Positions 32,041-43,999 of a DNA stretch of 64,000 nucleotides are shown in pieces. The stretch comes from Pycnopodia helianthoides (lineage: Eukaryota > Echinodermata > Asteroidea > Forcipulatida > Asteriidae). Position numbers and translations under genes: made by a program. Within the stretch, counting starts at the first letter, position 1; each line of letters opens with the position of its first letter. The stretch is from positions 25,441-89,440 of the forward strand of contig JASTWB010000055.1 of assembly GCA_032158295.1 (NCBI GenBank), read 5' to 3'. The notes under the pieces are model-generated. The model saw nothing but the letters and a program-made list of their open reading frames with translations. It searched no databases and had not been told where the DNA came from.

Positions 32041-32294
32041 TCAGTTTTTTTTCCTCAATTTCATCTCAGTACTTTTGAGGGAATACCCATAACCTTTCCA
32101 GTCTTTCCACACAATTCCCTTGGCATAGAGACCTGTGGATCCAGTTCGATAGTATTGTCCATTCAGATTAGATTCATGGCATAGACTGTACCACCAAGCA
32201 CCATGGTAATCCTGGGCACAGTGAGTGAAATCCACATCGTTGTCTTGGTCTTTAGTAGAGAAAGCCATGTGGTTCTGGAAAGTCATAGAGTCAC
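32041..32294 (-). CDS. FREP copy 2b exon 4
   Basis: Intact 254-base exon, ending EMKLRKKN. Residues of the calcium site and the two C-terminal cysteines are present. Confidence 0.88.
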
Positions 32295-32700
32295 CTGATA
32301 AAAAGAAAAGGAAAAAAAGGAATGTTTAGGCAATAACAGTTTGAGGTGCAGGTCTTCACTGCATGGTAATGACCGGGTTGGTGTCTGGCTGCTGTTAAAT
32401 GGACTGAGCCCATATTTAACTATTAATGCATAGTTGCAGGAACCATACTATGGGCTTTGAAAATTAATATCACCATAAATAGGAAGACTTTTGTGAGTGG
32501 TTGGTTTTTTTACATTGCGTTATGTTGGTTTTCTTGGACGACCAGCTTCCTTAAAGTTAATAATTGCATTAGATCGCCAATGACAGTCCATTGAAGTAAA
32601 AGTCTTGTGTAAACTGTGATAAAATTGATTAACATGTGATTGATCTGCAAACTGGGTATAAGTTAGTTTCTGTAGAATGGATTTTATGTAATGGTCTTAC

Positions 32701-32962
32701 CAGCTGTTCCTGAATATGTTCCCAATGCCAGCCTGTAGTTATCACTTGCATCCCCAATGCAAAAAAGGTCATAGATGGCATAAGCAATATTGCCCTTGAA
32801 GTCCAAGAGGTCAATGCATAGTTCATACTCGCCCTGAGCAGTCAGATTGGCCAAGTTATCGTTGCCTAACCAAAACTCTCCCTCTAGATCACCAAAGCCT
32901 TGGCTGTAGTGAGCAAAGTCCAAATAGAAGTCAACACTGCCGTCTATGCGCCTCTGGAATAC
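32701..32962 (-). CDS. FREP copy 2b exon 3 (intact)
   Basis: 262 bases, frame open throughout from VFQRRIDG through [16 protein letters not shown] and GDASDNYRLALGTYSG, with consensus acceptor and GTAAGA donor. Useful as reference for the lesions in the other four copies. Confidence 0.9.
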
Positions 32963-33306
32963 CTGTTAATTTCCAGTATTAAAAGATATCCAGAAAAAAA
33001 TATGGGTAAAAACAATGAATGGATAGTATATTGACCCTTAAGAGCCCATTCCTTTCTGTAAAATTCTCACCAAAGACCCGAACAATGCTAAGTTTGTTGA
33101 ATTTTATTAAAGTAACATATATTTTTGAAGATAAAATACCAAACAAAATTTCTGTTTTTACTTTAGAAGGTAGATTGTATGTCAACATAGTCATTTCAAA
33201 ACATAGCTCTTTAGGTGGAAAGCAGGTCAAGTTATTACTCAGGTGGGGTTTGAACCTTTGCCATTACTTTTAAGCAGCTCTACGAAATTGGGCCCTGATG
33301 TCTTAC

Positions 33307-33580
33307 CGTCCATCCTACACCACTTGAGTCAATGTCACAGTACACCTCAAAACTCCGGCCAGAAAGTGAAGGTTGGATGGTTATCACACCATTTTGTGTC
33401 TCTCTCATTTTGGCAGCCTCTGTACAATCTGTTGGAACTTTATCTAGGAAATAGGCCTAGTTAAGTACTTTTAAATAAAAATGAGTTCCATTTCTAACTG
33501 TTACATTGTTATTGACATACAACAGTTTTTCACAAAGAACTGTACAAACATCTGCCAAGGACAAAGGCAGATTTTGAGAT
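33307..33580 (-). pseudogene. FREP copy 2b exon 2, stop and deletions
   Basis: The 3' half is conserved (DCTEAAKMRE, FEVYCDIDSSG). TAG at 33,457-33,459 follows a 6-base insertion (plus-strand AGGCCTAG replacing TG); further upstream 20 bases are missing after CATCT. Confidence 0.8.
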
Positions 33581-33937
33581 GGATGTAGCCAACTGAAAAA
33601 ATGTATAATTGAACTGGAAATAAATCAAATATATATTTATAAAATGGGTAATAGATAAATAAATAAATAAAGATGATATTGAGATGGACTAAGTATTATT
33701 TAGTTTCGTTCTGCACTGATATATGACAATCGCTGTGTACTCAGCACTTTCTGAATTCTGCAAAATAAAATCCACAGGCTTCTCTGATTAGATTTAAACC
33801 CACAATTTTCTGCATTCTACAGTCGATTTTTGGAATTCATTTAAGGCACTTCAGCAGTCTAAAGATTGAGACACGTATTTTAGCAAAGTCAACTATGAAC
33901 AGATAGAATAAGCAGGACAGATTTTACACAAATTTTC

Positions 33938-34170
33938 TAAATCAAACTAATTTCCGATTGGAGTTTATCGCTCATGAGCATTTTATTCATGCATTGTATA
34001 ACACATGCAAATTTGTAATCGGTTTTGCACTATTTTCTCGTGACCCAGATGGCCGATCGATCTCAAACTTCTACAGGTTTGTCAGGTTATGTATATGGTG
34101 GATTATATAAAGTGCTTACACTGCCAGCAACTGTTGTGTTAGCAAAAACCCATTCTGTAATGTTCCTTTA
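33938..34170 (+). mobile_element. TTAA MITE family 2, 5'-truncated copy
   Basis: Virtually identical to the last 230 bp of the complete copy at 48,136-48,511. Its left edge is the junction with FREP copy 2b. Confidence 0.75.
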
Positions 34171-34196
34171 AAACCTAACCCCTTCAGGAAAGATTT

Positions 34197-34382
34197 AAAG
34201 ACACTGGACACCTTTGGTAATTGTCAAAGACCAGTCTTCACACTTCATGTATCTCAACATATGCAACAAATAACAAACCTGTGAAAATTTAAACTCAATT
34301 GGTCGTCGAATTTGCGAGATAATAATGGAAGAAAAAACACCCTTGTCATACGGAGTTGTTTGCTTTCAGATGCTTGATTTCA
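34197..34382 (+). mobile_element. TTAA MITE family 1, 3'-truncated copy (unit C)
   Basis: Left end AAAGACACTGGACACCTTTGG as in 17,345, breaking off after CAGATGCTTGATTTC. The same truncated copy lies at 48,537-48,727. Confidence 0.75.
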
Positions 34383-35039
34383 AAATCACAGAAAATTTCG
34401 GGTTTATGTCGCAAACACACTGAAATTGGATGGTATGAAGTATTTTAGCTTATTATTGTTGAATTTTTCTGTCACAAGAAATAACAGTGTTCCTCTAATT
34501 TGTCTAACTTGTCAACTTACTTTGTGTGCAGCTTCTCAGATATTTTACAGATTGAAGTAACATCCGGTGGTACCATTAGGTTTACCCCTACTAACGACAA
34601 AGTAGTGCCCCTATTTACTCATAGGGTCGGTAATGTTTTTCCTAACATAACCACATAATACTCTGTATTATATACCGTGCATACAGATCCTTGTAAATTA
34701 GTTTGTGTCATCCAGGGTTGTGTTCAAAAATAATTGTTCCTCACCAATCATTTTCGTTGTCCAAACGAGTTGGCTGCCGGTCATAGATAGTAGGCCGTTC
34801 CCATTTGCCAAGTGCGGTGCGCATGGGCGCATACCAAATAGGTACTATACAAAATAAAAACTGAACATACACATTCTAAGGACGTATGTCCTCACCACTG
34901 CCAGAAGCATATTTGTTGCTCGCTCAGTGATGCCAGTGTATTCAATGAACAATACAAAGCCCTTTCATTCTCTACGAGTATACTAGTAGTGGCAGAATCC
35001 GTTACACCTGTTACTACGAATATACTCATCGACGGCAGT

Positions 35040-35581
35040 CAGTGTGTTAAGGTTATCATGGTTATTATTGATTGCTGCTAAATTTTTGCACAGGTTCCAG
35101 ATTCTCTGACTCTACAAAGCATGTTTTGGTCAAACTATAAGCTTCATATCACATACAAAGGCCTCCTGGGCATTGCTCCAAGTGGTGCAATAACATTCAT
35201 CAGTCAGCTCTATCCTGGATCCATGTCTAACAGGGAAATAGTCATCAGAAGTAGGTTTCTTGACCCAAAACTGTTTGCTAAAGATGATGATGTAATGGCT
35301 GACCGTGGTTTTACTAATGAGGATCTACTGAAGCCAATGGGTGTAAAACTAAACATCCTTGCTTTTCTAGAAGGGTGAGGGCAGTTTGAAGTTGAAGAAA
35401 CCATTGAAACACAACAAATTGCAGCAGAGAGAATTCATGTGGAAAGGGCAATCAACAAAGTTAAAAGATTTCGAAAATTTGACAGCCTTATTCCTCTTAC
35501 TATGCACGGGTCAATCAACCAAATTTGAACAGTTTGCTGTTTATTGACTAATTGCTTCAATCCAGTCATTTCTATGTAATG
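35040..35581 (+). pseudogene. ISL2EU-type DDE transposase (DDE_Tnp_4), degraded (unit C)
   Basis: Reads in one frame through VIIDC (first Asp), YKLHITYKGLLGIAP, FISQLYPGSM, DDVMADRGF (second Asp), LNI..FLEG, RIHVERAINKVKRF (Glu) and TMHGSINQI. This is the DDE_Tnp_4 fold used by ISL2EU and PIF-like elements. Three in-frame stops: TAA 35,079-35,081, TGA 35,376-35,378 and TGA 35,526-35,528. No frameshift. The N-terminal DNA-binding part was not found. It faces the YqaJ/SWIM gene, whose end is about 400 bp away. Confidence 0.85.
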
Positions 35582-35599
35582 AGTAAGATTGAGTAGGAC

Positions 35600-35985
35600 C
35601 ACTTCATAAATACAAGTAAAAGAACCCATGGAGACATGTTAGTTATCTGGTAGACTAGACGATTTAAGAAAAATGAATGTACAAAAATACAGCAGTTGGA
35701 TTGTGTTTATTTTTATTCTCCAGATGATGATTCAACATGATTTTTGTTTACTTAAAGTTTCCCCCATAAATATGTTCATTGAAGAGCAGGTCGTTTTTAT
35801 ACATGTATGGGCAGATTTATCGGTTACTCAAATTACATTTATAAACATAAATAAATTACATTTATATTTCAGTCATAACTTTTGGAATGGCATTAAGAAC
35901 GGGCTCCATGTCTCAAACATTAGTAACCTTGGAATTGCCCCTAAATGCGGTAACTGCACAAGTATTTATTGACTTTTTGAGGCGG
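35600..35985. other. intergenic part of the ISL2EU element
   Basis: Non-coding stretch between the convergent transposase and YqaJ frames; AT-rich, matching 50,000-50,530 in unit D. A 99-codon open frame here has no domain. Confidence 0.5.
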
Positions 35986-35989
35986 CACC

Positions 35990-37384
35990 TTAAAAATGTT
36001 CACAAGCTACTTTCAAGTACAACTCAAAATAAACTTGTGACAATTTTTCACACAGAATATTCCAGAATTTTGAGTCAAATGGTGTTCGTTGTATAATTAA
36101 CCCTTTGTGTGTGTAGACTACAAAGTCACACCATTCTGCTCCAGTCAATGCCATTTGACCCTGCACTTGGGTATAGTAAGAAACGTCTTTTTTAAGTGAA
36201 ACCTCACCACCTTCATTTTTGCAGCAAAAATTTGGATCATTGCATGCTATAAGTGGATCTTCATCCTTATGCTTTTCTGGGCATTTTACTTCAAGAATTC
36301 CGAATGGAATTTGTGCCAAATAGTCAACCACCTTTCGGTCAGGTGATGCACCCAACCAAGATGCATTTTTATCAATGACAAGACCGCATTTCTCCAACCG
36401 CACAGCATGGCCAGAACCATTCATGTAACATGAATATTTGTTTGCAGCAACTGGTTCAAAATCATTCCCATGTTTGAAATTTTTTTTTCAGAAAGTTTGA
36501 AATGTTTTTTTTTTACTCTCAGGCAATAAACCTTTGGCAAATTCAGTGTCCAACTTTTTTCGAATAAAAATTCCATGAAATTTTGAAGCAGTGAACCTGT
36601 AATTGCTGTATTTGAACCAGTCAGTACAAGAACTTTGGTCTCTTGTGTCTAATTCTACTCGGGCTACATCAATGTGCTGCATGAAGGACTAAAATGTTGT
36701 TTCTGATTGTGAAGTTAGGACATAATTGACACTGACTGAATAGATGGGCACAGTTGATAAAGGAAATGGTGGATACACACTAAGGTTCCTCTGTAAAGTT
36801 GGAGATGAGCAACTTGTACTCACTGCTGGGGGCATATTACAGTAAACTTTAAAATGGAATTCAAAAAAAGAACACTGATAACTCAATGGTGATCCAAGAG
36901 GTGCAGGCCCAAATCTAGTTCTTTTGTAAACTGTTTTTTCATCCTCTTTTTCAACGATGTAAGAAAAAGGTATTCCAGCTGAAATTTCCCTTAGGGTATT
37001 TTGAAATGTCTTCAAATTTGCATTATTATTGATCCTGCTGTGAGTAGCTCTTGCATCATACAAAGTGGATTCTATGCCACGGCCTGTGCTCAACTGGTCA
37101 ACCTTAAGGCGTTTTATCCATAACATCCATAACAGGTTGTTTTACGATTTTTCCTTTGGATCTTGGCATCACCCACTGGCTGAGTTTGGAAGTGCATGCC
37201 ACTTCTTGCAGAACAACTTTCATAGCATGGAGGTGATATTAAGCTAGCTCCAAAAGTAAGGCATACATATGATTACAGACCCCTCTGCGTCCAGCTGGAC
37301 AGTCACAATGTGCATATGCAACTTTACAGCCAAACATCAATGCTTGTATCATCAAAGGCACAATCCCATCACCCATCTGACCTC
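35990..37384 (-). pseudogene. ISL2EU accessory protein: SWIM zinc finger + YqaJ nuclease (unit C)
   Basis: Read right to left. SWIM finger region at about 37,150-37,380, then a 145-codon linker frame (37,126-36,689), a 64-codon frame with RFTASKFHGIF (36,682-36,488), then a 145-codon YqaJ core (36,424-35,990). The core shows WLGASPDRK, FGILEVKCPEKH (E-x-K of PD-(D/E)XK nucleases) and YYTQVQGQMALTG. The frames are close together, split by single stops or indels, so one original protein is likely. YqaJ-like exonucleases accompany the transposase in ISL2EU elements. This is the best-preserved nuclease core in the window. Confidence 0.82.
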
Positions 37385-37690
37385 CCAGCTAACTAAAAAA
37401 CGTTGCGAGAACGTTGTTTCAACGTTAAGTTTTTGTTGTGGCAACTATGATGTGTAATGTTTTGGCAACGAATTTGTGTGGACTCTCCTTAATGTTGTGA
37501 CAACGTTGTCTCTAACGTTGTCTCTAACGTTGTAAGCCAACGTCCATATCACATCCAAAATTAAACTTCTGACAACGTCACATGATGTTGTTAACTAACG
37601 TTCCTACAACATAATGTTGTCACATTATGTTGTTAACTAACATTCCTGCAACAACTCAATTTTATACGTTAACGTTCCAGCAACGTCTTT
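37384..37690. repeat. ACGTTG-rich repeat (unit C, short form)
   Basis: Begins CCCAGCTAAC at about 37,385; single block, lacking the second block and linker fragment seen in units A, B and D. Confidence 0.65.
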
Positions 37691-37699
37691 AAAAAATAC

Positions 37700-38698
37700 G
37701 ATTTTTTTACGATATTTTTAATTTATAGACGAATATATAAAAAAAGTACAAAATTTTGCCATGAGTAACTAAATTCAAACAAATTGATCAAAGAAGAACC
37801 ACACACTTCTAAGTCCCGCCCACTAATTTGCATTTTTGTCAACGTTGGCACAGCATTAGCGTGATCTTCTTCGTGTATTTTCAGGATTTCTGGCATTTGA
37901 TTGCTTCACCTTAAAACACTTCAACGTAAGCAATGATTCTGACCATCAAACTTGTGCAATAACTATCAAGCAGACTAATTATGTAAAGAATGTTCTACTT
38001 TAATTGTAGAGTAAACATGTAACTTTACTCCAAAAATGTAGGAACATAAAAACCTACTTGGTAAGAAGCACTGCAGATGTTGATAATGTATAACATTTTG
38101 AGAAACGACTTCATTCTAAGGAATGTGTTTTTAGAGAGAGGGATTTAACAGTTTCAGGAAAAAATCGCAACCTTCAGGCAACGTTTCTAAATAAACTTCT
38201 GGGAGATGTTAGGGAACATAAATTTTTTACAATGGTGCAACGTTGTACAAGGTATCCATTACATTATGTTATTTTGATTTCTCTAGTTATTTTTGTTTTC
38301 ATTAATTATTAATGTCCTAATCAGTTCTTGATCTGTCTGAGTACATGTACATGTACATGTAAAACATAAGGTAAAAGTAAAACGTTGTGTTTTTGCTATA
38401 AGTAATGCTTGTTGACTTTACGCATTGTATTTAAATCATCCGATTGGGACTGGAATTGCAGATTTCCAGTTTCGTGTTAAGAAAAGTTTTTGTAAATAAA
38501 ACATCTTGCACTTTTCTTGTTGCATTCCTAAAGAAATTTGTTACGGTTGAAGTGTTTTATTTTGTGTGCTTATATTTTGCCATCGGCGGTTAACGCGTGT
38601 GTGTGTTTCTTTTTCACAGGCATGCATATTGCATATTGGTTCACTTGCGTAGGTGTTTAGAACAATGAATAAACAGTACTTCCTGGCTTTCTATTTTG
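37700..38698. repeat. non-coding unit spacer (unit C)
   Basis: Counterpart of 3,060-4,010; an ACATGT run at about 38,342 and GT run near 38,597. No gene seen. Confidence 0.55.
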
Positions 38699-38778
38699 GT
38701 TCCCGGGTACCCGACCGGTATTCACCTCGGGTACCCGGGCCTAAGGGTACCCGGGCCTAAGGGTACCCGGGCCTAAAA
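38699..38778. repeat. GC-rich minisatellite CCTAAGGGTACCCGGG (unit C)
   Basis: Three near-perfect copies, the same as unit B. Confidence 0.75.
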
Positions 38779-38782
38779 CTTT

Positions 38783-39100
38783 AGGATCTGTTCCAAAGCA
38801 AAGTCATGCTTGGTCTTTAATAATTGGCCTGGTGTTTATAGCAACTTGGTTGTGTGTTCAGGATCCTTTCCAATACAAAGTCATGCTTGGTTTGTAATAA
38901 TTGGCCTGGTGTTTAAAGCAGGTTGATTGTGTGATCAGGATCCTTTCCAATGCAAAGTCATGCTTGGTCTGTAATAATTGGCCTGGTGTTTGAAGTGATT
39001 CTGTGTCTCCATGTTTATTGCAACTTCAGAATAACGGTCCCATGACCTCTTACGTGTACAATACTACTCGGGGGAAAGTAGTCCCTATTACATATCAACA
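38783..39100 (-). mobile_element. Ty3/gypsy-like LTR with three 77-bp repeats (unit C)
   Basis: Nearly identical to the unit B LTR; TGTTGATATG start next to the purine tract at 39,101-39,113. Confidence 0.7.
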
Positions 39101-39403
39101 TCCCCCTTCCTTTGAAAAGTACAATTTCAGTTTGTTATAGATGTCTCTAGGAGACTGAAATTTATTGTAAACAGTAACTTTAAATTTGTAACATCAACAG
39201 TAACTGGAATAAAACTTTGCAAATTGATGAAAATGGTACGAATAGGCAGCATTTTAAATGAAAAATAGATGTAACTGTAGGCAAGAATGAAAAAACTGGA
39301 GCAGTGTAACTTATAAGTTTATAATAAATCACTACAGACTAAACTCTGTCTGATAAAACTAATCAAGGTGTCCAAGCAATGATAGCTACTTTGGTGTTAG
39401 CTT

Positions 39404-39730
39404 TTATGTGGTGTATCGAGTTGGTTTATGAATGGTTCTACCAGATCGCGTTGTGTAGGTGTGGTGGGTCTGGTTATGTTTGGTGGTTGCTTGGTCACAG
39501 GGTGGTTGTTGGTTTTGGGTGGAACGGTCATTCTGTGTGTCAGGACATTGGTCAGTCAGGCCTGTTTTGAACCGAACTTGTTTCGGCATGCATGGTTTGA
39601 ATGCCTGGCTTGGTACTTCTCCCAGATGTGATCGGTTGCGCCTGAGTGTGTTGCCATTTGGGGTTCTGACTTCATATGATCTAGGCTGACTACACAGGTT
39701 TGTGACAAACTTTCAAAAGTTCGCCCACTG
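39404..39730 (-). pseudogene. Ty3/gypsy pol C-terminus fragment (unit C)
   Basis: Same tail as unit A: PRSYEV, NGNTLRRNRSHL, then TTRSGRTIHKP and stop at 39,404. A TGA lies upstream in frame at about 39,713. Confidence 0.7.
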
Positions 39731-40355
39731 TTAAACATTGTACTACCATCATTCCTCCGGGTGTACCAGCCTGGACGAAGCCTTTCACCGGACGAGACCA
39801 TGGTAAAGTTCAAAGGACGACTCTGTTAGACAGTACATGCCACGAAAGGCCGCCAAATGAAAATTGAAATGTTTTTCATTGAACGAATCAGACACAGGGT
39901 ACACATGTGCCTGGGAGTGTTTCACAGGATCGCAGCCCACGTCCCCACAAGGACAGTCCTCTGTAAGTTATTCTGAGATTTTAGTGCACCAGGCAAGGTA
40001 GTCTTGAACCTTTTGCAGGGACTCGAACATAAAGGACATTGCATCTACATGGACAATCGGTTTACAAGCCAGGCTCTGTTCTCCAAGTTGTCTCTGAGCT
40101 AGGATTCGGAGCTTGTGGAACTGTGCGCTGTACCACCCTAGGGATACCCAATGTTGCAAACCCCAAAAAGTTCCCCATGCAAGCATGGTAATAACGAATA
40201 ATAGTTTGGATTTTAGCGGAAATGTTGTTCCAAGTCATATTGTGCGTAATCAAACCTCTCTTGGCAATATTGAATGTTGAATCTATTAGCGCCAACCAAA
40301 CTTTCCAACATTTTGGCGGGTTTGGGGGGAGGATGGTGCTATGAAAGAAAATCAA
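39556..40355 (-). other. unidentified minus-strand frames (unit C)
   Basis: Counterpart of 5,201-5,930 with the same interrupting TAA as units B and D. Not recognised; part overlaps the pol tail. Confidence 0.3.
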
Positions 40356-40359
40356 ATTG

Positions 40360-40880
40360 CACTTTTCAAAATTCCTTATTTACATGTAGGTTCATGATAG
40401 GTGTCAATTGAGGCAGGGGGAGGGGATGATGGTGCTTTGAAAGAAAAACAATTGGCCTTTTGGAATTACTTATTTACATATAGGTTCATGATAGGTGTCA
40501 TGATTGATAAATGATGGCGCTGTCCAATTCAGAGACACTCCAAGACTAGTTGACTTGAAAAACATCAAACCGTAAAAATGTGATTACATGTTTTATGGAT
40601 GTGGTTCATGTCGGGGTATTATATACATATTGTGTCATATTGATTGGAGTTTTAAGTGTTTTTTGTCAGTGGTTATCACTGGGGTAGTGAGACTGCGAAT
40701 ATTTTTTACAGATTCTTGGGTAGCAACATGTTTTCATGCCTCAGATGGGCACTCATCAGTTGCAATTGGTTGATTCTGGAAGAATCAGTATGTCTTGTGT
40801 CTGTTATATAGACCGTGGGGTTGGTTTAATAGGCTTTGGTTCGAGGTTGTATCCGTAACTGTATAGTCCGTTTGGGGATG
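40360..40880. other. no gene recognised
   Basis: Spacer equal to 22,640-23,150. No coding motif. Confidence 0.45.
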
Positions 40881-40881
40881 G

Positions 40882-42927
40882 TTATTTTGAGTGAAATCCT
40901 CGTTTGTTTGTAACTTGTTCCTCCAATAAGGAGTTTAGGATTTCTAGTGCTTCATCATGATGGCTGTTGCCAAAACCAGAGTTGTCGGGAACGGGGGAGA
41001 GCTGTTGGGTGGGCGTGGAGTCGTTAAAACTTTGGTTGAGTTTAGCTCTGATTAGTTTTTCCCGTATGTTTTGGTCTTTTTTGAAAGCAATGAAAGGAGG
41101 GTTTTGGAAAATCCTCTGGAGTGTTTCATTGCCTTGTATCATTGGCCAGTATTTGTTGATTGCATGGTTTAAATCACTGTGGTTGATGCAAGGATTGTAT
41201 GTGGTCGTGAAGACCAACGGAGTTTTGTTTTCCTTTTTGTTATGCCTTTTGTGAATCAGATTGTTGCGTTCTTCAAAAGATACTTTGTTTGTGTTTTTGT
41301 TTATCTCTGATGTACTATAGCCTCTTACTGTTAGTTTTTCCAAGAAATTGTTCACTTTGTCCATAAATTCATCTTCATTGTTGGTGTTTCTTGCATATTG
41401 GAGTGTTTCTCTGTATATGAATGCCTTGAAAATATGTTGGGGGTGAGATGATTTTTTGTGTAGGTATTGGTAGGTTTCTGTGGGTTTGGTATAGACTTTT
41501 GTGTCCAGAATACCGGTTTCTCAGAACCTTTTACCCTTGAATATCAGGAGGTCCAGGTAGTTGATTGAAGTATCAGATGCCTCAAAATTAAATTTGAGGG
41601 TAGGGTGCATTTGATTCATAGTATGGATCAGATTCTTGAAATTGTCAAGAGTACTGTCATAGATGACGAGATTATTGTCTCTATAACGCCACCAGGTAAG
41701 GATGTGATCAGCTTGTCAAAGGATTTGTTTTTCCAGATCATGTAGTGTAATATCACATATTTCTGGGCTTGCAGTTGAGCCCATGGCGCATCCGATTTTT
41801 TGCAAAAAGTCTTTGTTTCTTCCTAATCTCAGTTCCAAGAGTTTGCGTATGTATTAGGAGGGTGGTTTTGTGGTAGGGTATGGATGGAGGTTGCCGTTGA
41901 GAGCATTGCAAACGCTTTTGATTGCTTCATTTTGACGGACATTTGTGTACATAGAAACAACATCTATACTCCTAATGAGAACTGTCTGTGGGAATTTTGA
42001 GTTTTCCAATTTGCGCAGTATGTCCGCTGTGTCGCGTACATACGTGGGTTGTGCGGTTACTATTGGAAGGATAAAATAGTCCACGAATTCTGATATTTTG
42101 GCCGTGGGGCTTGAGCATCCGCTGATGATGGGTCGCCCTACAAATGGAGTTCCCTCTGGTGGTGTCTTGTGTATCTTCGGGAGAAAATACATTGTTGGAC
42201 ATTCACACTGTTGGGAGAGTGGGTCGAGATAGGCCAGCGTTGATTTGTTTATGTGTTTGTTTCGAAACATGTCAATGAGTAGGTTATGAACCATTGTTAT
42301 GGTTTGTGGTGTAATATCTTAGTCCAGCTCTACATAGTGCTCAGATTCAAGATGGCGGTAACCTACTTGTAGGTAGTCAATGCGGTTTAATATGCAAATG
42401 CCTCTTCTTTTGTCGTATCGTTTGATAATGATGTCTGGGTTGGTTTTGAGGTTGGTTAAAGCTGATAGCTCTTTTTTTGTCATGTTTGGTTTCTGATTTT
42501 CAGTCTGACATGAGCAAATTGATATTTTGTGGCTTCCAAATAGTTTTCGAGCGTCGCACATTGGGTAGAATGTGGTCGCCATTGAGAGTGTGTTCTGAAA
42601 GGTTGCGCTTTGGCAGGTTTGTTGTGCATAAGAAAAGCAATTCTCATTCTTCTTTGGAAGATGTTAAAATCACTCAGTAATTTCTTACGGTTAGCTTTGG
42701 CGGGAGTTGGAACAAAATTTAGACCTTTTTCCTAAAGCCACTTTCTCAATTGTGGAAAGGGTGGTTTTGGATAAGTTAGTAATGAATTGTTCACTTTCTT
42801 TTGCTAGATGTAAAAGAAGGTTATTCTTATTGAACCGTTTGGATATGGAGCAAGTACGAGAAAAGCGTTCGGCTTTCTTTTGGGATTGTGAAATTTGAGC
42901 TCGTTTGGTAAACTTTCGTTTGGCCAT
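40882..42927 (-). pseudogene. Penelope-like retroelement RT, near full length but disabled (unit C)
   Basis: Read right to left: N-terminal basic frame (42,927-42,691), a frame with MTKKELSALTNLKTNPDIII (42,582-42,319), a fingers/palm frame with FLPKIHKTP, GRPIISGCSSPTAK and motif A IDVVSMYTNV (42,294-41,854), then in the same frame after a TAA motif B GCAMGSTASPEICDI, motif C YRDNN in place of YRDD, INYLDLLIFK, LDTKVYTKPTETYQYLH, and the 160-codon C-terminal frame ending at 40,882. Penelope-like RTs have this motif order. No GIY-YIG endonuclease is seen after the tail. The loss of the second motif C aspartate, stops at about 41,856 and 41,716 and a frameshift near 42,300 make it inactive. 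Units A, B and D keep only parts. Confidence 0.85.
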
Positions 42928-42929
42928 AT

Positions 42930-43410
42930 TTCTAGAGAGTATGGTTTATACCTATTATTTATTTATTATTATACTAATTTAAGTAAGGTTGTTTTATAAT
43001 AATATCTTATTCGGAATGCCGTGATATATTATTATAGTAATGGAGCAAATAGTAAAATAAAATAAACAAGACAAGGCAAGTAATATTCTCTCTTTGGATA
43101 TGTGGTGGTTCTGAAAAGAACCGGTTTGTTTTTGGTTGGGTGAGCTTCAATTAAGAAGAGGGGGATGATGTTGCTTTGAAAGAAAAGCAATTGACCTCTT
43201 GGAATTACTCATTTACATATAGGTTCATGATAGGTGTCAATTGAGGCGGGGGATGGTGCTTCGAGAGGAAATCTAAATTCAGAATCAATTATACGTTTAA
43301 CCTATTTATGAGTGATGTATCTGCTAGTAAATCAAAAAATGCATCAAAACCCAATGCCAGTCAATGACCAACTGTGTAACAACAATTGGGCTTTATGTAA
43401 GTGTGTGTAA
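42930..43410. other. 5' flank of the Penelope-like element and spacer
   Basis: AT-rich ATTATTTATT-type stretch to about 43,070, then a short repeat AATTGAGGCGGGGGATGGTG (about 43,230) that also forms the deletion junction in unit B (24,105). No gene seen. Confidence 0.5.
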
Positions 43411-43415
43411 CAAAC

Positions 43416-43669
43416 TCAGTTTTTTTTCCTTAATTTCATCTCAGTACTTTTGAGTGAATACCCATAACCTTTCCAGTCCTTCCACACAATTCCCTTGGCA
43501 TAGAGACCTGTGGATCCAGTTCGATAGTATTGTCCATTTAGATTAGATTCATGGCATAGACTGTACCACCAAGCACCATGGTAATCCTGGGCACAGTGAG
43601 TGAAATCCACATCGTTGTCTTGGTCTTTAATAGAGAAAGCCATGTGGTTCTGGAAAGTCATAGAGTCAC
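43416..43669 (-). CDS. FREP copy 3 exon 4
   Basis: Intact 254 bases, with FSIKDQDND (one substitution against FSTKDQDND in the others) and normal end. Confidence 0.88.
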
Positions 43670-43999
43670 CTGATCAAAAGAAAAGGAAAAAAAGGAATGT
43701 TTAGGCAATAACAGTTTGAGGTGCAGGGCTCGATTTCACAAAGAGTTCAGACTGATCGTAACTGCAAATTCATCGCAGTTGCTTAGCAAAGAGTGATGTC
43801 ACAATACAAATCACTATGGTAATACTGATAACTCATCTTAAGATGAATCTTAGTGCTTTGTCAAATCGACACCAGGTCTTCACTGAGCCGAAGGCGAAGT
43901 ACATTTTTAACAGCGGCCAGCCACCAGCTACTAAATTCATTATCCAGCAATGAAGAAGGGCTCCTCACACTGTTAATGCCAGTACAAATTTACCTTTAA

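Larger units (their letters stand above)
32041..33580 (-). pseudogene. FREP copy 2b: 5'-truncated fibrinogen-related gene
   Basis: Exons E4 32,294-32,041 and E3 32,962-32,701 are fully in frame (254 and 262 bases), the only copy with an intact exon 3. E2 (33,307 to about 33,580) has a 6-base insertion that creates TAG (33,457-33,459), a 20-base deletion and a lost 5' part. Exon 1, its promoter and the upstream SINE are absent: intron 1 sequence stops at about 33,937 where a MITE and ISL2EU flank begin. The copy cannot make a secreted protein from its own promoter. Confidence 0.85.
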
